DNA of 55,838 bases from Nocardia beijingensis NBRC 16342 (GTDB lineage: Bacteria; Actinomycetota; Actinomycetes; Mycobacteriales; Mycobacteriaceae). Location: contig NZ_BDBC01000067.1 in the NCBI RefSeq assembly GCF_001612785.1, positions 1 to 55,838 of the forward strand, in the 5' to 3' direction. The position numbers and the translations under genes are program-made. Below the pieces are notes generated by a model, which saw only the letters and a program-made list of their open reading frames with translations, made no database searches and had not been told where the DNA came from. This document shows positions 16,557 to 25,304 of the stretch, piece after piece. Every line of letters starts with the position of its first letter. Within the stretch, counting starts at the first letter, position 1.

Positions 16557-17309
16557 ATGGCTAGATCAGCCAGCGGCGAATCAGTACTGTCCCGGGCGGT
16601 CCGGATCTTCGAGGCGTTCGACGCCGACGACCCCGCCTTAAGCGTTTCCGACCTCGCCCGGCGAACCGGCCTGCCGATCGCGACAACCTCACGCCTGGTC
16701 AACGAGCTGCTCAGCTACGGGTGGCTACGCCGCGACGCCGACCGCCGCATTCGGATCGGCGTGCGAATGTGGGAGCTGGTCTCGCGCGCCTCCCCCACGC
16801 TCGGCCTGCGTGACGTGGCGATGCCCTACATGCAGGATCTGCACGCGGTGATCGGCAACCATGTGCAATTGGCCGTCCTACAGGACAGCGAGGTGCTCTA
16901 CATCGAGCGGCTCTCGGCGCCGCGATCGGTTCGCATTCTGAGTCGATATGCCGGACGGCTGCCGCTGCACGTCTCGGCGCCGGGACTGGTGCTGCTGGCC
17001 AACGGCCCAGTGGAACTGCAGGAGTCCATCCTCACCGGTCCGCTCGCCCGATTCACCCCGCACACCGTCACCGATCCCAGCACCCTGCGCGCCCTTCTCA
17101 GTGAGATCCGACGTACCGGAGTGGCGTTTTGTCCAGGTTATCTCGACGCGACAACCACATCGATCGCCGCGCCCGTCCAGGCCACGCGCGGACGAGTGGT
17201 CGCTGCACTCACAGCCCTGGTGGCCAACGACGAGGCTGCGCGCGATGTCGCTCCCGCAGTGCAGGCCACCGCGCGCGGCATCTCCCGAGCCCTCGGCGCG
17301 AATCAATGA
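16557..17309 (+). CDS. IclR-family regulator, likely of the vdh-pca genes
   Basis: 250 residues. The N-terminal winged helix shows SVLSRAVRIFEAFDADDPAL then SVSDLARRTGLPIATTSRLV. The effector-binding domain has the family GYLDATTTSIAAPVQ segment near the C-terminus. It is transcribed in the same direction as, and just upstream of, the aldehyde dehydrogenase and pcaHG genes, and divergent from the MarR gene. IclR proteins such as PcaR and PobR often activate protocatechuate genes, so control of vdh-pcaHG-pcaBD-pcaC is the natural inference. The ATG at 16557 starts a normal-length protein. Confidence 0.83.
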   Translation: MARSASGESVLSRAVRIFEAFDADDPALSVSDLARRTGLPIATTSRLVNELLSYGWLRRDADRRIRIGVRMWELVSRASPTLGLRDVAMPYMQDLHAVIGNHVQLAVLQDSEVLYIERLSAPRSVRILSRYAGRLPLHVSAPGLVLLANGPVELQESILTGPLARFTPHTVTDPSTLRALLSEIRRTGVAFCPGYLDATTTSIAAPVQATRGRVVAALTALVANDEAARDVAPAVQATARGISRALGANQ

Positions 17310-17380
17310 ATCTCATCCACTGAATGGAAATGGTCTCGTAGGCGGGCCACATCATCACGAGGCTGTGACACACCCCCTCA

Positions 17381-17397
17381 GCGGGCTCAGTGCCCGC
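17381..17397. promoter_or_regulatory. Short inverted repeat in the vdh leader
   Basis: GCGGGC-TCAGT-GCCCGC lies 22 bases before the vdh ATG. No T-run follows, so it is not a typical terminator. It could be an operator half-pair for the upstream IclR protein, a leader hairpin or chance in GC-rich DNA. Confidence 0.25.
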
Positions 17398-17418
17398 GCA
17401 TTACCGAATCGAGAGCTC

Positions 17419-18879
17419 ATGACTATTTCCCGTGGCCTGTTCATCAGCGGCGCGGACCGATCCGCCCACAATGGCCGAACGGTTAGAGTGACCACCCCAC
17501 ACACGGGAGCCACATTCGCCACCGTTGCCGCGGCCGAACCTGCCGATGTGACCGCTGCGGTCACTGCAGCCGACCAGGCGTTTCCCGCATGGGCCGCATC
17601 GAGTCCGTTCGAGCGTCGCGAGAGCTTCCTGCGTGCCGCCGACCTGCTCCAGGGGCGGGCCGATCACATTGCCCGAACAATGGCGGGTGAGGTCGGCGCG
17701 ACGGTCCGATGGGCGGGCTTCAATAGCTGGCTCGGCGCGAACATCCTGCGTGAGGCCGCTGCGGCGGTCACCGCGACGCGCGGTGAGGTGCTGGCCGCAC
17801 AAGAGTCCGGCGCGCTCGGCCTGGCCGTGCGGCAGCCGGTCGGCGTCGTCGCGGCCTTCGCGCCGTGGAACGCGCCGGTCATCCTGGGTATCCGGGCGGT
17901 GGCCGCAGCGCTGGCAGCCGGAAATACCGTCGTGCTGAAACCTAGTGAGGCAGCCCCGGTCTCGAGCGGGCTACTGCTGGCCGACGTCCTGCACGAGGCG
18001 GGTCTGCCGGACGGCGTCCTGAACGTGATCACCAATGATCCCGCCGACGCTGCCGTCATCGCCGAGACACTGATCGGCGATGAACGCGTACGCGCAGTGA
18101 ACTTCACCGGCTCGACAGCCGTTGGCCGGACGATCGGAACCCTCGCCGCTCAGCACATCAAACCGGCCCTGCTCGAACTCGGCGGCAAGAACTCCGTGAT
18201 CGTGCTGGATGACGCCGATGTCGACTATGCCGTCGCGGCGACGATTTTCGCGATGTACAACAACGCCGGCCAGATCTGCATGTCGGCAGACAGGCTGCTC
18301 GTGCACGATTCTCTAGCCGAGGAGTTCACCAGCAAGCTGACCACAGCAGTCGCCGCACTGCGCACCGGGGATCCGGCGGATCCGAGCACCGTCGTCGGTC
18401 CGTTGATGAGCAGCGCCGCCGCGGCACGAGTAGCTGGCCTGGTCACCGATGCGGTCGCCGATGGCGCAGAACTCCTTGCCGGTGGCGGGGAACCGCAGGG
18501 CCCGTATTATCCGCCAACATTGCTGGCGGCAGTCCCCAAGCATGCCCGGCTGTACTATTCCGAGGCCTTCGGACCGGTCTGTGCGATAGATACGTTCAGC
18601 ACCGACGACGAGGCCATCGCTAAAGCCAACGACACTGAGAATGGTCTGTCAGCGGGCGTGATCACCGAGAACTCCACGCATGGACTGCGCGTGGCCGCCC
18701 GTTTGCGCACGGGGATTGTGCACATCAATGACCAGACGGTTGCCGATGAGCCGCAGGCGCCGTTCGGCGGATTCAAGAACTCCGGCTATGGCCGCTTCGG
18801 TGGACGCTGGGGCATCGAGGCGTTCTCGAACATCCGCTGGCTGACGCTCGCGACGGAACACGCACACTTCCCAGGCTGA
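17419..18879 (+). CDS. vdh: Vanillin/aromatic aldehyde dehydrogenase
   Basis: 486 residues, aldehyde dehydrogenase superfamily. NAD(P) site segments: FAPWNAPVILGIRAVAAALA then KPSEAAPVSSG and FTGSTAVGR. The catalytic Glu is in LELGGKN and the nucleophilic Cys in NAGQICMSADRLLVH. FGGFKNSGYGRFGG is at the C-terminus. It oxidises an aromatic aldehyde such as vanillin or protocatechualdehyde to the acid. The position between the hydratase-lyase, which makes that aldehyde, and the protocatechuate dioxygenase fits this role. The frame stays open far upstream into the iclR gene; ATG 17419 gives the normal family N-terminus. Confidence 0.86.
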   Translation: MTISRGLFISGADRSAHNGRTVRVTTPHTGATFATVAAAEPADVTAAVTAADQAFPAWAASSPFERRESFLRAADLLQGRADHIARTMAGEVGATVRWAGFNSWLGANILREAAAAVTATRGEVLAAQESGALGLAVRQPVGVVAAFAPWNAPVILGIRAVAAALAAGNTVVLKPSEAAPVSSGLLLADVLHEAGLPDGVLNVITNDPADAAVIAETLIGDERVRAVNFTGSTAVGRTIGTLAAQHIKPALLELGGKNSVIVLDDADVDYAVAATIFAMYNNAGQICMSADRLLVHDSLAEEFTSKLTTAVAALRTGDPADPSTVVGPLMSSAAAARVAGLVTDAVADGAELLAGGGEPQGPYYPPTLLAAVPKHARLYYSEAFGPVCAIDTFSTDDEAIAKANDTENGLSAGVITENSTHGLRVAARLRTGIVHINDQTVADEPQAPFGGFKNSGYGRFGGRWGIEAFSNIRWLTLATEHAHFPG

Positions 18880-18996
18880 TTCGCGCTATGCCATCCCGAA
18901 CCCCAACAGTCGAGCCTTTCCGGCCCGTGCGTGGTGTTCATCGACGGTAACCGCGCTCGCCTATATCCGTTCCAGAATTCCGATCCAAGGACCGCT

Positions 18997-19710
18997 ATGA
19001 CCACTTTCTCCGGCTACCGGGCCGATCCGCCCGGAATCCATCCCCCGCTGGACTCCCCCGACTACCGTTCGAGCGCGCTGCGCCATCCCAGACAGCCGCT
19101 GATCCCATTGCAGCACAGTATGTCCGAGATTACCGGCCCTATTCTCGGACATGACGCGGTACGCCCCGGCGACAACGACCTGACCTTCCAGCATCGCGGT
19201 GAACCGATCGGACAACGAATCATTGTCTTCGGACGACTGTTGGACGGCGACGGCCGCCCGATCCCGGATGCGCTCATCGAGATCTGGCAGGCGAACGCCG
19301 CCGGCCGCTACCGGCACATCGGAGATCGCTGGGACGCACCACTCGACCCCAACTTCGACGGCGTCGGGCGCACTGTCACAGACAAATTCGGCCGCTACGA
19401 ATTCGTCACCGTCCGCCCCGGCGCCTACCCCTGGGGCAATCACCACAACGCCTGGCGGCCCGCGCACATTCATTTCTCGGTGTTCGGCCGCGCATTCGCC
19501 CAGCGGTTGGTCACCCAGATGTACTTCCCCGGCGACCCTTTGTTCTTCCAAGACCCGATCTTCAACGCGACCCCTGAAGCCGCGCGGCATCGGTTGATTT
19601 CACGATTCAGCTTGGAGCGCACGCGGCCGAACTGGGCGCTGGCCTTCGAGTTCGACATCGTCCTACGCGGACGCGAACAGACCCCGTTCGAGGAGCCCCA
19701 CCATGACTGA
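18997..19710 (+). CDS. pcaH: Protocatechuate 3,4-dioxygenase beta subunit
   Basis: 237 residues, intradiol dioxygenase fold. The iron ligands are recognisable: the Tyr of PGAYPWGN and the two His of AWRPAHIHFSVFG. DALIEIWQANAAGRYRH and LDPNFDGVGRTVTD are typical beta-subunit segments. With PcaG it forms the Fe(III) enzyme that opens protocatechuate to 3-carboxy-cis,cis-muconate. The ATG at 18997 is chosen for length; the frame is open to 18931. It overlaps pcaG by 8 bases. Confidence 0.93.
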   Translation: MTTFSGYRADPPGIHPPLDSPDYRSSALRHPRQPLIPLQHSMSEITGPILGHDAVRPGDNDLTFQHRGEPIGQRIIVFGRLLDGDGRPIPDALIEIWQANAAGRYRHIGDRWDAPLDPNFDGVGRTVTDKFGRYEFVTVRPGAYPWGNHHNAWRPAHIHFSVFGRAFAQRLVTQMYFPGDPLFFQDPIFNATPEAARHRLISRFSLERTRPNWALAFEFDIVLRGREQTPFEEPHHD

Positions 19711-20275
19711 CGCCATCAGCACCGAATTGCTCTCGACGCCTTCGCAGACCGTCGGGCCGTTCCTATCGATCGGCCTGGATTGGGGTCGGCCAGGACGCCT
19801 GGTCGTCCCAGAAGGCACCGCGGGCGCATTTTGGATCCGTGGCGAAATTCTGGACGGGGACGGTGACGTGATTCGCGACGCATTGATTGAAACTTGGCAG
19901 GCCGATCCCGATGGCAGGTTCGACCACCCCGACGATGCCCGCGAACGGGCACGGGGCTGGCGCGGCCTGGGACGCAGCGACACCCGGCTCGGCGAATTCG
20001 CCATCTACACCGTGCAGCCCGGATCGGTACCCGACCGGGAAGATCGCCCTCAAGCGCCCCATCTGAACGTTTCAGTTTTCGCCCGCGGGATGCTCCATCG
20101 TGTCACCACCAGGATCTACTTCCCGGAACACGCCGCAGCCAACGAGCTCGACCCGGCGCTGAGGACTGTCCCGCACGATCGTCGGCACAGCTTGTGCGCC
20201 AAGCCGACCTCCGACGGCTATCGCTTCGATATCCATCTGCAGGGCCCGAAAGAAACCGTGTTCTTCGATGTATAA
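19703..20275 (+). CDS. pcaG: Protocatechuate 3,4-dioxygenase alpha subunit
   Basis: 190 residues. It has the N-terminal TPSQTVGPFLSIGLDW signature of alpha subunits, DALIETWQADPDGRF and PHLNVSVFARGMLHRVTTRI, in which the metal-binding His pair of the beta subunit is absent, as expected. It folds with PcaH into the active protomer. Start and pcaH stop overlap by 8 bases, ensuring matched synthesis. It is followed 21 bases later by the fused pcaB-pcaD gene. Confidence 0.93.
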   Translation: MTDAISTELLSTPSQTVGPFLSIGLDWGRPGRLVVPEGTAGAFWIRGEILDGDGDVIRDALIETWQADPDGRFDHPDDARERARGWRGLGRSDTRLGEFAIYTVQPGSVPDREDRPQAPHLNVSVFARGMLHRVTTRIYFPEHAAANELDPALRTVPHDRRHSLCAKPTSDGYRFDIHLQGPKETVFFDV

Positions 20276-20296
20276 GCGCGCAGACGGGAGATAGCC

Positions 20297-22426
20297 GTGT
20301 CCGAACTCTTCGATCCGATTCTGGCTGCCGGTTCGGTGCAGGACACCGTCTCGGATGCGGCCTGGCTGCAGGCCATACTGACCGCCGAGGCGGCGCTGGC
20401 ACGCGCCGAGGCGCAGGTGGGTCTGATGCCGGTCTCGCATGCGGAACGAATTGCTGAAGCATGCACGGCGGAACTCTACGACGTCGCCGCAATCGGCGGG
20501 GCCGCGATAAAGATTGGCAATCCGGTCGAGCCGCTGGTGGCGGCGCTCACCGCGCGCGTGGCCGCGGTGGACTCGGCGGCCGCCGGATCCGTACATCGCG
20601 GCGCTACCAGCCAGGACATACTCGACACTGCGGCAATGCTCGTGGCACGCACGGCATTGAAGGAATTGCTTGCCCAGTTGGCGTCCTGCACCGAACGATT
20701 AGCGATGTTGGCGGCCGCTCACGCCTACACCCCCCAGGTGGGGCGAACACTTCTGCAGCAGGCCGTGCCGGTGTCATTCGGATTCACCGCATCGGGCTGG
20801 CTCTCAGCGCTCGACCGCGCGTCCGAGCGGATCGAAGAGGTTCGAGAGAGTCGACTGGCCGCCCAACTCGGCGGCGCGGCAGGCACTCTCGCCGCACTCG
20901 GGGACGCCGGGCCAGAGGTCTTGGCCGCATTCGCCCGCCATACCGGCCTGGTCGAACCTGTAGTGGCCTGGCATACCGAGCGCGGGCGGGTTGCCGACTT
21001 GGCCGGAGTGCTCGCCACCACGTGCGGTGCGGTCGCCAAGATTGCCCGAGACGTCACGCTGCTCGCTCAGACCGAGGTCGCCGAGGTCGAGGAGGTCGCC
21101 GCCCATAGTGGCGGTTCGTCCACCATGCCGCACAAACGCAATCCGATTGCGGCGGTTCTGGCTGCCGCCGCGGCCGCGCAAGCGCCAGGACTGATGGCGA
21201 CGCTGTATTCCGCTGCTGCACAGGAGTACCAGCGTGCGGCCGGGTCTTGGCATGCCGAGTGGAGGCCGTTCACCGAGTTGGTGCGCGTAACGGGTTCGGC
21301 GCTGCATTGGCTGAACGTCAGCCTGGACCGCTTGCGGGTACATCCGCGGCGAATGCGCGTAAACCTCACGAGCACTGGTGGTCTACTCCTCGCGGAGCGA
21401 GTCACCGCGGCTCTGACCGACACTGTAGGGCGCCTCGTCGCACACGATGCCGTCACCGCGTGTGCTCGCCGCCATGCCGAGACGGGTACAGATTTCGCGG
21501 AGCTACTGGCCGACCATCCGGTACTGCGGCCTCATGTGGATCTTCCGCGAATCCACGCACTGCTGGCGCCGACCGAATATGTCGCCAGCGCAGCATCATT
21601 CGTTGAACGAGCACTCGCTGCTCACCGCCATCGGATTCCTGCCGAGAACACCCCCGCAGTCGAGGTCCATTACCGCGTGGACGGCCCGGCCGACGGTCCG
21701 GCGATACTGTTCGCGAACTCGATCGGCAGCGACCTGAGAATCTGGGACGACTATGTCAAGCCACTGACCGACAGAGGCTTTCGAGTGATTCGGCACGATC
21801 TGCGCGGACACGGAGATTCTCCCGTCCCCGCCGGCCCGTACCGGATCGAGGAACTCGGTGGAGATGCCCTCACGTTGCTTCATCGCCTCGGAATCGACCG
21901 AGCGCACATCGTCGGAATCTCGATCGGTGGGATGCTCGGACTCTGGCTGGCACGGCATCATCCCGCACGAGTGCGGTCGCTCACCGTGTGCTGCAGTTCG
22001 GCCCACCCCGGAAATCGGCAGATGTGGCTCCACCGCGCAACGCAGGTGCGCGCGGAGGGCATGGAGACAGTCGCCGACGGCAGCGTGACCCGCTGGTTCA
22101 CCGCCGCCTGGCGGACAGCCCATCCGGAACGCGCGCAAGCCATGCGGGCACTCACCGCCGACACGCCCGCCGAGGGGTACGCCGCCTGCTGCGAACTGCT
22201 GGCCGAACTCGATCTGACGGCGGATCTTCAGGAGATTGCCGCCCCGACCCTGGTGATATCCGGCGCGGACGACGCTGCCCTGCCGCCTGAGCACAGCCGA
22301 CTCATCGCGACAGGGATCCCGCACGCTAGCTATGAAACCGTGCGCAACGCAGCACATCTGGGCACCGTGGAGCAGCCCGCTGAGTTTCTGCACCTGATCG
22401 ACAACTTCCTCGGAGAGAACCGATGA
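20297..22426 (+). CDS. Fused 3-carboxymuconate cycloisomerase and ketoadipate enol-lactonase (PcaB-PcaD)
   Basis: 709 residues in one uninterrupted frame. Residues 1 to about 445 are a fumarase/aspartase-superfamily cycloisomerase: GSVHRGATSQDILDTA and the signature GGSSTMPHKRNPIAA. Residues about 455-709 are an alpha/beta hydrolase like PcaD: VHYRVDGPADGP, oxyanion region FANSIGSDLRIW, nucleophile elbow GISIGGMLG, Asp in SGADD, and His in NAAHLGTVEQPAEF. Together they convert 3-carboxymuconate to carboxymuconolactone and hydrolyse the enol-lactone to ketoadipate, the steps on either side of PcaC. The known actinobacterial fusion is PcaD-PcaC (PcaL); here PcaD is joined to PcaB and PcaC is separate, overlapping the stop by ATGA. 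Confidence 0.9.
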   Translation: MSELFDPILAAGSVQDTVSDAAWLQAILTAEAALARAEAQVGLMPVSHAERIAEACTAELYDVAAIGGAAIKIGNPVEPLVAALTARVAAVDSAAAGSVHRGATSQDILDTAAMLVARTALKELLAQLASCTERLAMLAAAHAYTPQVGRTLLQQAVPVSFGFTASGWLSALDRASERIEEVRESRLAAQLGGAAGTLAALGDAGPEVLAAFARHTGLVEPVVAWHTERGRVADLAGVLATTCGAVAKIARDVTLLAQTEVAEVEEVAAHSGGSSTMPHKRNPIAAVLAAAAAAQAPGLMATLYSAAAQEYQRAAGSWHAEWRPFTELVRVTGSALHWLNVSLDRLRVHPRRMRVNLTSTGGLLLAERVTAALTDTVGRLVAHDAVTACARRHAETGTDFAELLADHPVLRPHVDLPRIHALLAPTEYVASAASFVERALAAHRHRIPAENTPAVEVHYRVDGPADGPAILFANSIGSDLRIWDDYVKPLTDRGFRVIRHDLRGHGDSPVPAGPYRIEELGGDALTLLHRLGIDRAHIVGISIGGMLGLWLARHHPARVRSLTVCCSSAHPGNRQMWLHRATQVRAEGMETVADGSVTRWFTAAWRTAHPERAQAMRALTADTPAEGYAACCELLAELDLTADLQEIAAPTLVISGADDAALPPEHSRLIATGIPHASYETVRNAAHLGTVEQPAEFLHLIDNFLGENR

Positions 22427-22824
22427 ACACCGACCATACTGGAGCCACCGTTCGTCGCGCCGTCCTCGGCGACGAGCACGTCGACCGTGCCATCGCCGGA
22501 ACTACCGAATTCACTCGCCCGTTTCAGGAGTACATCACCGAAGCCGCCTGGGGCGCGGTGTGGACGCGTGAGGGCCTGGACCGCCGGACCCGCAGTGCGA
22601 TCACTCTCGCGGTGTTGACCGCGCTGAGCTGCGAGGGTGAAATCGCGATGCATGTGCGTGGCGCCCTACGCAACGGCCTCACCAGCGAAGAGATCGCCGA
22701 GGTGCTGCTACACACCGGGGTCTACGCTGGCGTCCCGCGAGCGAATGCGGCCTTCGCGATCGCCGCTCGGACTTTGGACGAGCTCGGCTCTCAGGACGAC
22801 GACAACCGGCGCGCCGAGAACTGA
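22423..22824 (+). CDS. pcaC: 4-carboxymuconolactone decarboxylase
   Basis: 133 residues, CMD/AhpD-like fold. VDRAIAGTTEFTRPFQEYIT then EAAWGAVWTREGLDRRTRSA form the N-terminal part; LTALSCEGEIAMHVRGALRN and EEIAEVLLHTGVYAGVPRAN are the core active-site segments of PcaC. It decarboxylates 4-carboxymuconolactone to the enol-lactone used by the hydrolase half of the upstream fusion. The start codon overlaps the fusion stop (ATGA at 22423). In many actinobacteria this domain is the C-terminal half of PcaL; here it stands alone. Confidence 0.92.
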   Translation: MNTDHTGATVRRAVLGDEHVDRAIAGTTEFTRPFQEYITEAAWGAVWTREGLDRRTRSAITLAVLTALSCEGEIAMHVRGALRNGLTSEEIAEVLLHTGVYAGVPRANAAFAIAARTLDELGSQDDDNRRAEN

Positions 22825-23040
22825 GTTCGACTTCACGCAGTCCAACCATCGCGCGAACGACCTCCTGAGACGGCACGGTGCCCAAGCGCACCTCGCGACA
22901 GTTTCGAAGGATTTCCGACCCGAATCGCAGCTGTCGCGCGGAAGATGCTCGACAACGCGGTGGGGACCGCGGATCCACCACGTCGACCCGCCCGCCAATA
23001 CTGAACAAGTTTCATCCGCCGGCGCTTCGGATCGGTCCGG

Positions 23041-24156
23041 TTATGCGTCGAACAGGAGGACCGGTTTGATGGTTGATCCGTCCGAAGCGTCCCTCGCGGC
23101 CTGATTGATAGCGGTGAATGGGTAGGTCCTGACCATCTTGTCCAACGGCAGTCGGCCCTGGCGTACGAGGCCGGTCAAAAACGGGATGAAGGTCTGTGGG
23201 TCCGAATCGCCCTCTGTCACACCGATGATCGAACGTCCGGCCAGCAATCCAGTATAGTCGAGGGCCAGCTCGGTGCCGACCGCGGCGGCACCGACCGCGG
23301 CGAGTGTGCCGAACGTACCGAGAGCTGCATAGGCGGTGCGGACCACATCCATACTTGCGGTGGTATCGATGGCGTAGTCGAGGCCGAGACCTCCGGTGAT
23401 GTCGGCGATTGCTTCGGCACTGCCCTCGGTGCCGGCGTTGATCTTGTAGGTGGCGCCCATGTCGAGGGCAAGATCCAACCGACTGTCGACACGATCGATG
23501 GCAATGACGATTGTCGATGGGGTCATCGTCGCCGCTGCGATCGCGGACAAGCCCACTGCACCTGTTCCGAATACCGCCAGAGTGCTTCCCGGTTCTGGTC
23601 TCAGAATATTCAAAACGGTGCCGGCGCCGGTTTGAATTCCGCAGCCCAGCGGCGCTATCAGCTCCAACGGAAGGTCGTTGTCGACCTTCACCACCGAACG
23701 TTCGTCGACGACCGCCTTCGCCCCGAAGGACGACTGACCGAAGAAGCGGCCGCCCACGACGCGCTCGCCGCGCCGCATCGTTCCGGTGCCGTCGGTGCGC
23801 AGACCGTCGTTGAGTATATTGAGCGGCAACCACGTCACGCAGTACGCGGGGTGTCCGGTGCGGCAGTTCCGGCATCGACCACATGAGTTGAAAGACAAGG
23901 CTACCGCGTCGCCCGGCCGCACCCGGGTCACCGCGTCCCCGACCGCCTCGACGAGTCCCGCGCCCTCATGGCCCAGCACGCCCGGCAATGCGAAGGGAAT
24001 GTATCCGGCCTGAACACTCAGATCGGTATGACACAGACCGGCTGCAACCATTCGAACGAGCACTTCGTCCGGTCGCAGATCATCGAGCTGGACCTGGCGC
24101 AAGGAGAAAGGTTCGCCGGGTGCTTCGACAATGGCGGCAGTGGTGGTTGTGGGCAT
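23041..24156 (-). CDS. Zinc-dependent aryl-alcohol dehydrogenase
   Basis: 371 residues, medium-chain dehydrogenase/reductase. The catalytic zinc ligands are in AAGLCHTDLSVQAG and GHEGAGLVEAVG; structural zinc Cys run SCGRCRNCRTGHPAYC; the NAD site is FGTGAVGLSAIAA. Close in pattern to benzyl-alcohol (XylB-type) dehydrogenases. It would oxidise an aromatic alcohol (vanillyl, coniferyl or benzyl) to the aldehyde and feed the aldehyde dehydrogenases nearby. ATG 24156 is preferred since AGGA lies 5 bases upstream; the frame extends further with poor protein character. Convergent with pcaC across a 216-bp gap with no strong terminator. Confidence 0.87.
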   Translation of the reverse strand: MPTTTTAAIVEAPGEPFSLRQVQLDDLRPDEVLVRMVAAGLCHTDLSVQAGYIPFALPGVLGHEGAGLVEAVGDAVTRVRPGDAVALSFNSCGRCRNCRTGHPAYCVTWLPLNILNDGLRTDGTGTMRRGERVVGGRFFGQSSFGAKAVVDERSVVKVDNDLPLELIAPLGCGIQTGAGTVLNILRPEPGSTLAVFGTGAVGLSAIAAATMTPSTIVIAIDRVDSRLDLALDMGATYKINAGTEGSAEAIADITGGLGLDYAIDTTASMDVVRTAYAALGTFGTLAAVGAAAVGTELALDYTGLLAGRSIIGVTEGDSDPQTFIPFLTGLVRQGRLPLDKMVRTYPFTAINQAARDASDGSTIKPVLLFDA

Positions 24157-24252
24157 CTTCATCCTGTCGAGATCGAGCCGAGACCGATCGGTGCGAGTAC
24201 CCGCCGGGCGCCTCGGAACCACGCGCCCGACGGGATTTCTACATCGGGTTGA

Positions 24253-24984
24253 TCAGCGCGCCGGAGCCGGTTCGGGCACGATGGGGGCATTCATCGTCTG
24301 GAAGTACTGGTAAAACGCGCCCACCATGACCGGCCCGCCGACCAGAACCGCGCCGCCGACCGCACCGATCGGAGCAGCGAGCACCGCTCCCCCGACACAC
24401 CCGGCAATCGGGCCGGCACCGAGCAGCCACGCCACCGGCGCCGTGGCTACCGCGCCCGCGGCCAGACCCGCCACACAGCCGACCCCCGCGCTGACGATCG
24501 TGCCGAGCATGGCGGCCGTCATTGTGCCGACGGTCAACTGTTGCGTCAGGGTGCCGAGTGCAGCACTGTTGCGTGCTTCCTCGCTCGGATAGGTCGCGGC
24601 AATCTGCTCCATCGCGACGTCCTTGGTCAGCACGCGATCTTGGGGCAGGTCAGCGGTTTGGGCAGTCGTCCGGTGCAGGTCCGGGGTAAGGGTGACGGTT
24701 CGTCCGGAGATCGCTGCGGAGATCGGATGCTCCGCGCCGTTCAACCGGAACGTCAGCGGTAGACCAGTAACGACCTTACCCGCGTCGTCCAAAATCTCCA
24801 GCCGAGAGTCTTCCTGCCGCAGTGATCCACGGTCGGTAGTCAGAACAACCGAATTGTCAGCGATATGCTCCGTGTAGTTGATCACTCCGTCGTTCGCCGG
24901 TGCCGCGGTGGCGATACCAGTACAGACCATAGTAGCCGTACCCACCACCAATCCGGTGCTGATCAAGCGCGTAAGATGATTCAT
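24253..24984 (-). CDS. Secreted protein with glycine-rich hydrophobic C-terminus
   Basis: About 243 residues. A signal peptide is clear: NHLTRLISTGLVVGTATMVC then TGIATAAPAND, with probable cleavage after ATA-A. The middle (residues 35-150) is polar and beta-rich, including SVVLTTDRGSLRQEDSRLEI. The last 90 residues are Ala/Gly-rich and hydrophobic with glycine-zipper-like repeats (AGVGCVAGLAAGAVA, GAVLAAPIGAVGGAVLVGG), suggesting membrane insertion. Similar uncharacterised exported proteins occur in multiple copies in Nocardia. AAAGGAA precedes the ATG at 24984. It sits among catabolic genes but shows no link to them. Confidence 0.65.
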   Translation of the reverse strand: MNHLTRLISTGLVVGTATMVCTGIATAAPANDGVINYTEHIADNSVVLTTDRGSLRQEDSRLEILDDAGKVVTGLPLTFRLNGAEHPISAAISGRTVTLTPDLHRTTAQTADLPQDRVLTKDVAMEQIAATYPSEEARNSAALGTLTQQLTVGTMTAAMLGTIVSAGVGCVAGLAAGAVATAPVAWLLGAGPIAGCVGGAVLAAPIGAVGGAVLVGGPVMVGAFYQYFQTMNAPIVPEPAPAR

Positions 24985-25304
24985 TTCATTTCCTTTCTCG
25001 GACGGCCGGACGATGATATGGCGAATTGGGCACGCCTTCCGGCCAAAATTGCGGCACGAGCGCCGAGCCTCGAAGCGTTTCGTACGTGCTCGACAACATC
25101 TCGAACACTTTTTCTGCACGGTTGGATTCGCCGAAGCTGCTGCCGTGCAGTTGGTTTTCAGCTCACGAATTCCCGGCTTCGAGGCAGCCGGGCACGCTGA
25201 TCAGAAATCCCCTCGGATCCATGTTCGACACCGAGATAGCGCCCATATTCAGCGGCGCCGGCATACCGCGGGATTCGCACCCTAAATGCCGTACACCTTG
25301 TTGT
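24985..25304. other. Intergenic region without a gene
   Basis: This 320-bp stretch holds the promoter of the secreted-protein gene on the minus strand and the end of the aldehyde dehydrogenase operon. No protein-like frame or strong hairpin was seen. Confidence 0.35.

Noticed and set aside
17381..17397. GCGGGC-N5-GCCCGC as a terminator of the iclR gene
   Set aside because: Only a 6-bp stem and no T-run; kept as a weak regulatory feature instead.
18931..18996. Upstream extension of pcaH to the first in-frame start
   Set aside because: The extra 22 residues are not typical of PcaH and the ATG at 18997 gives the normal N-terminus.
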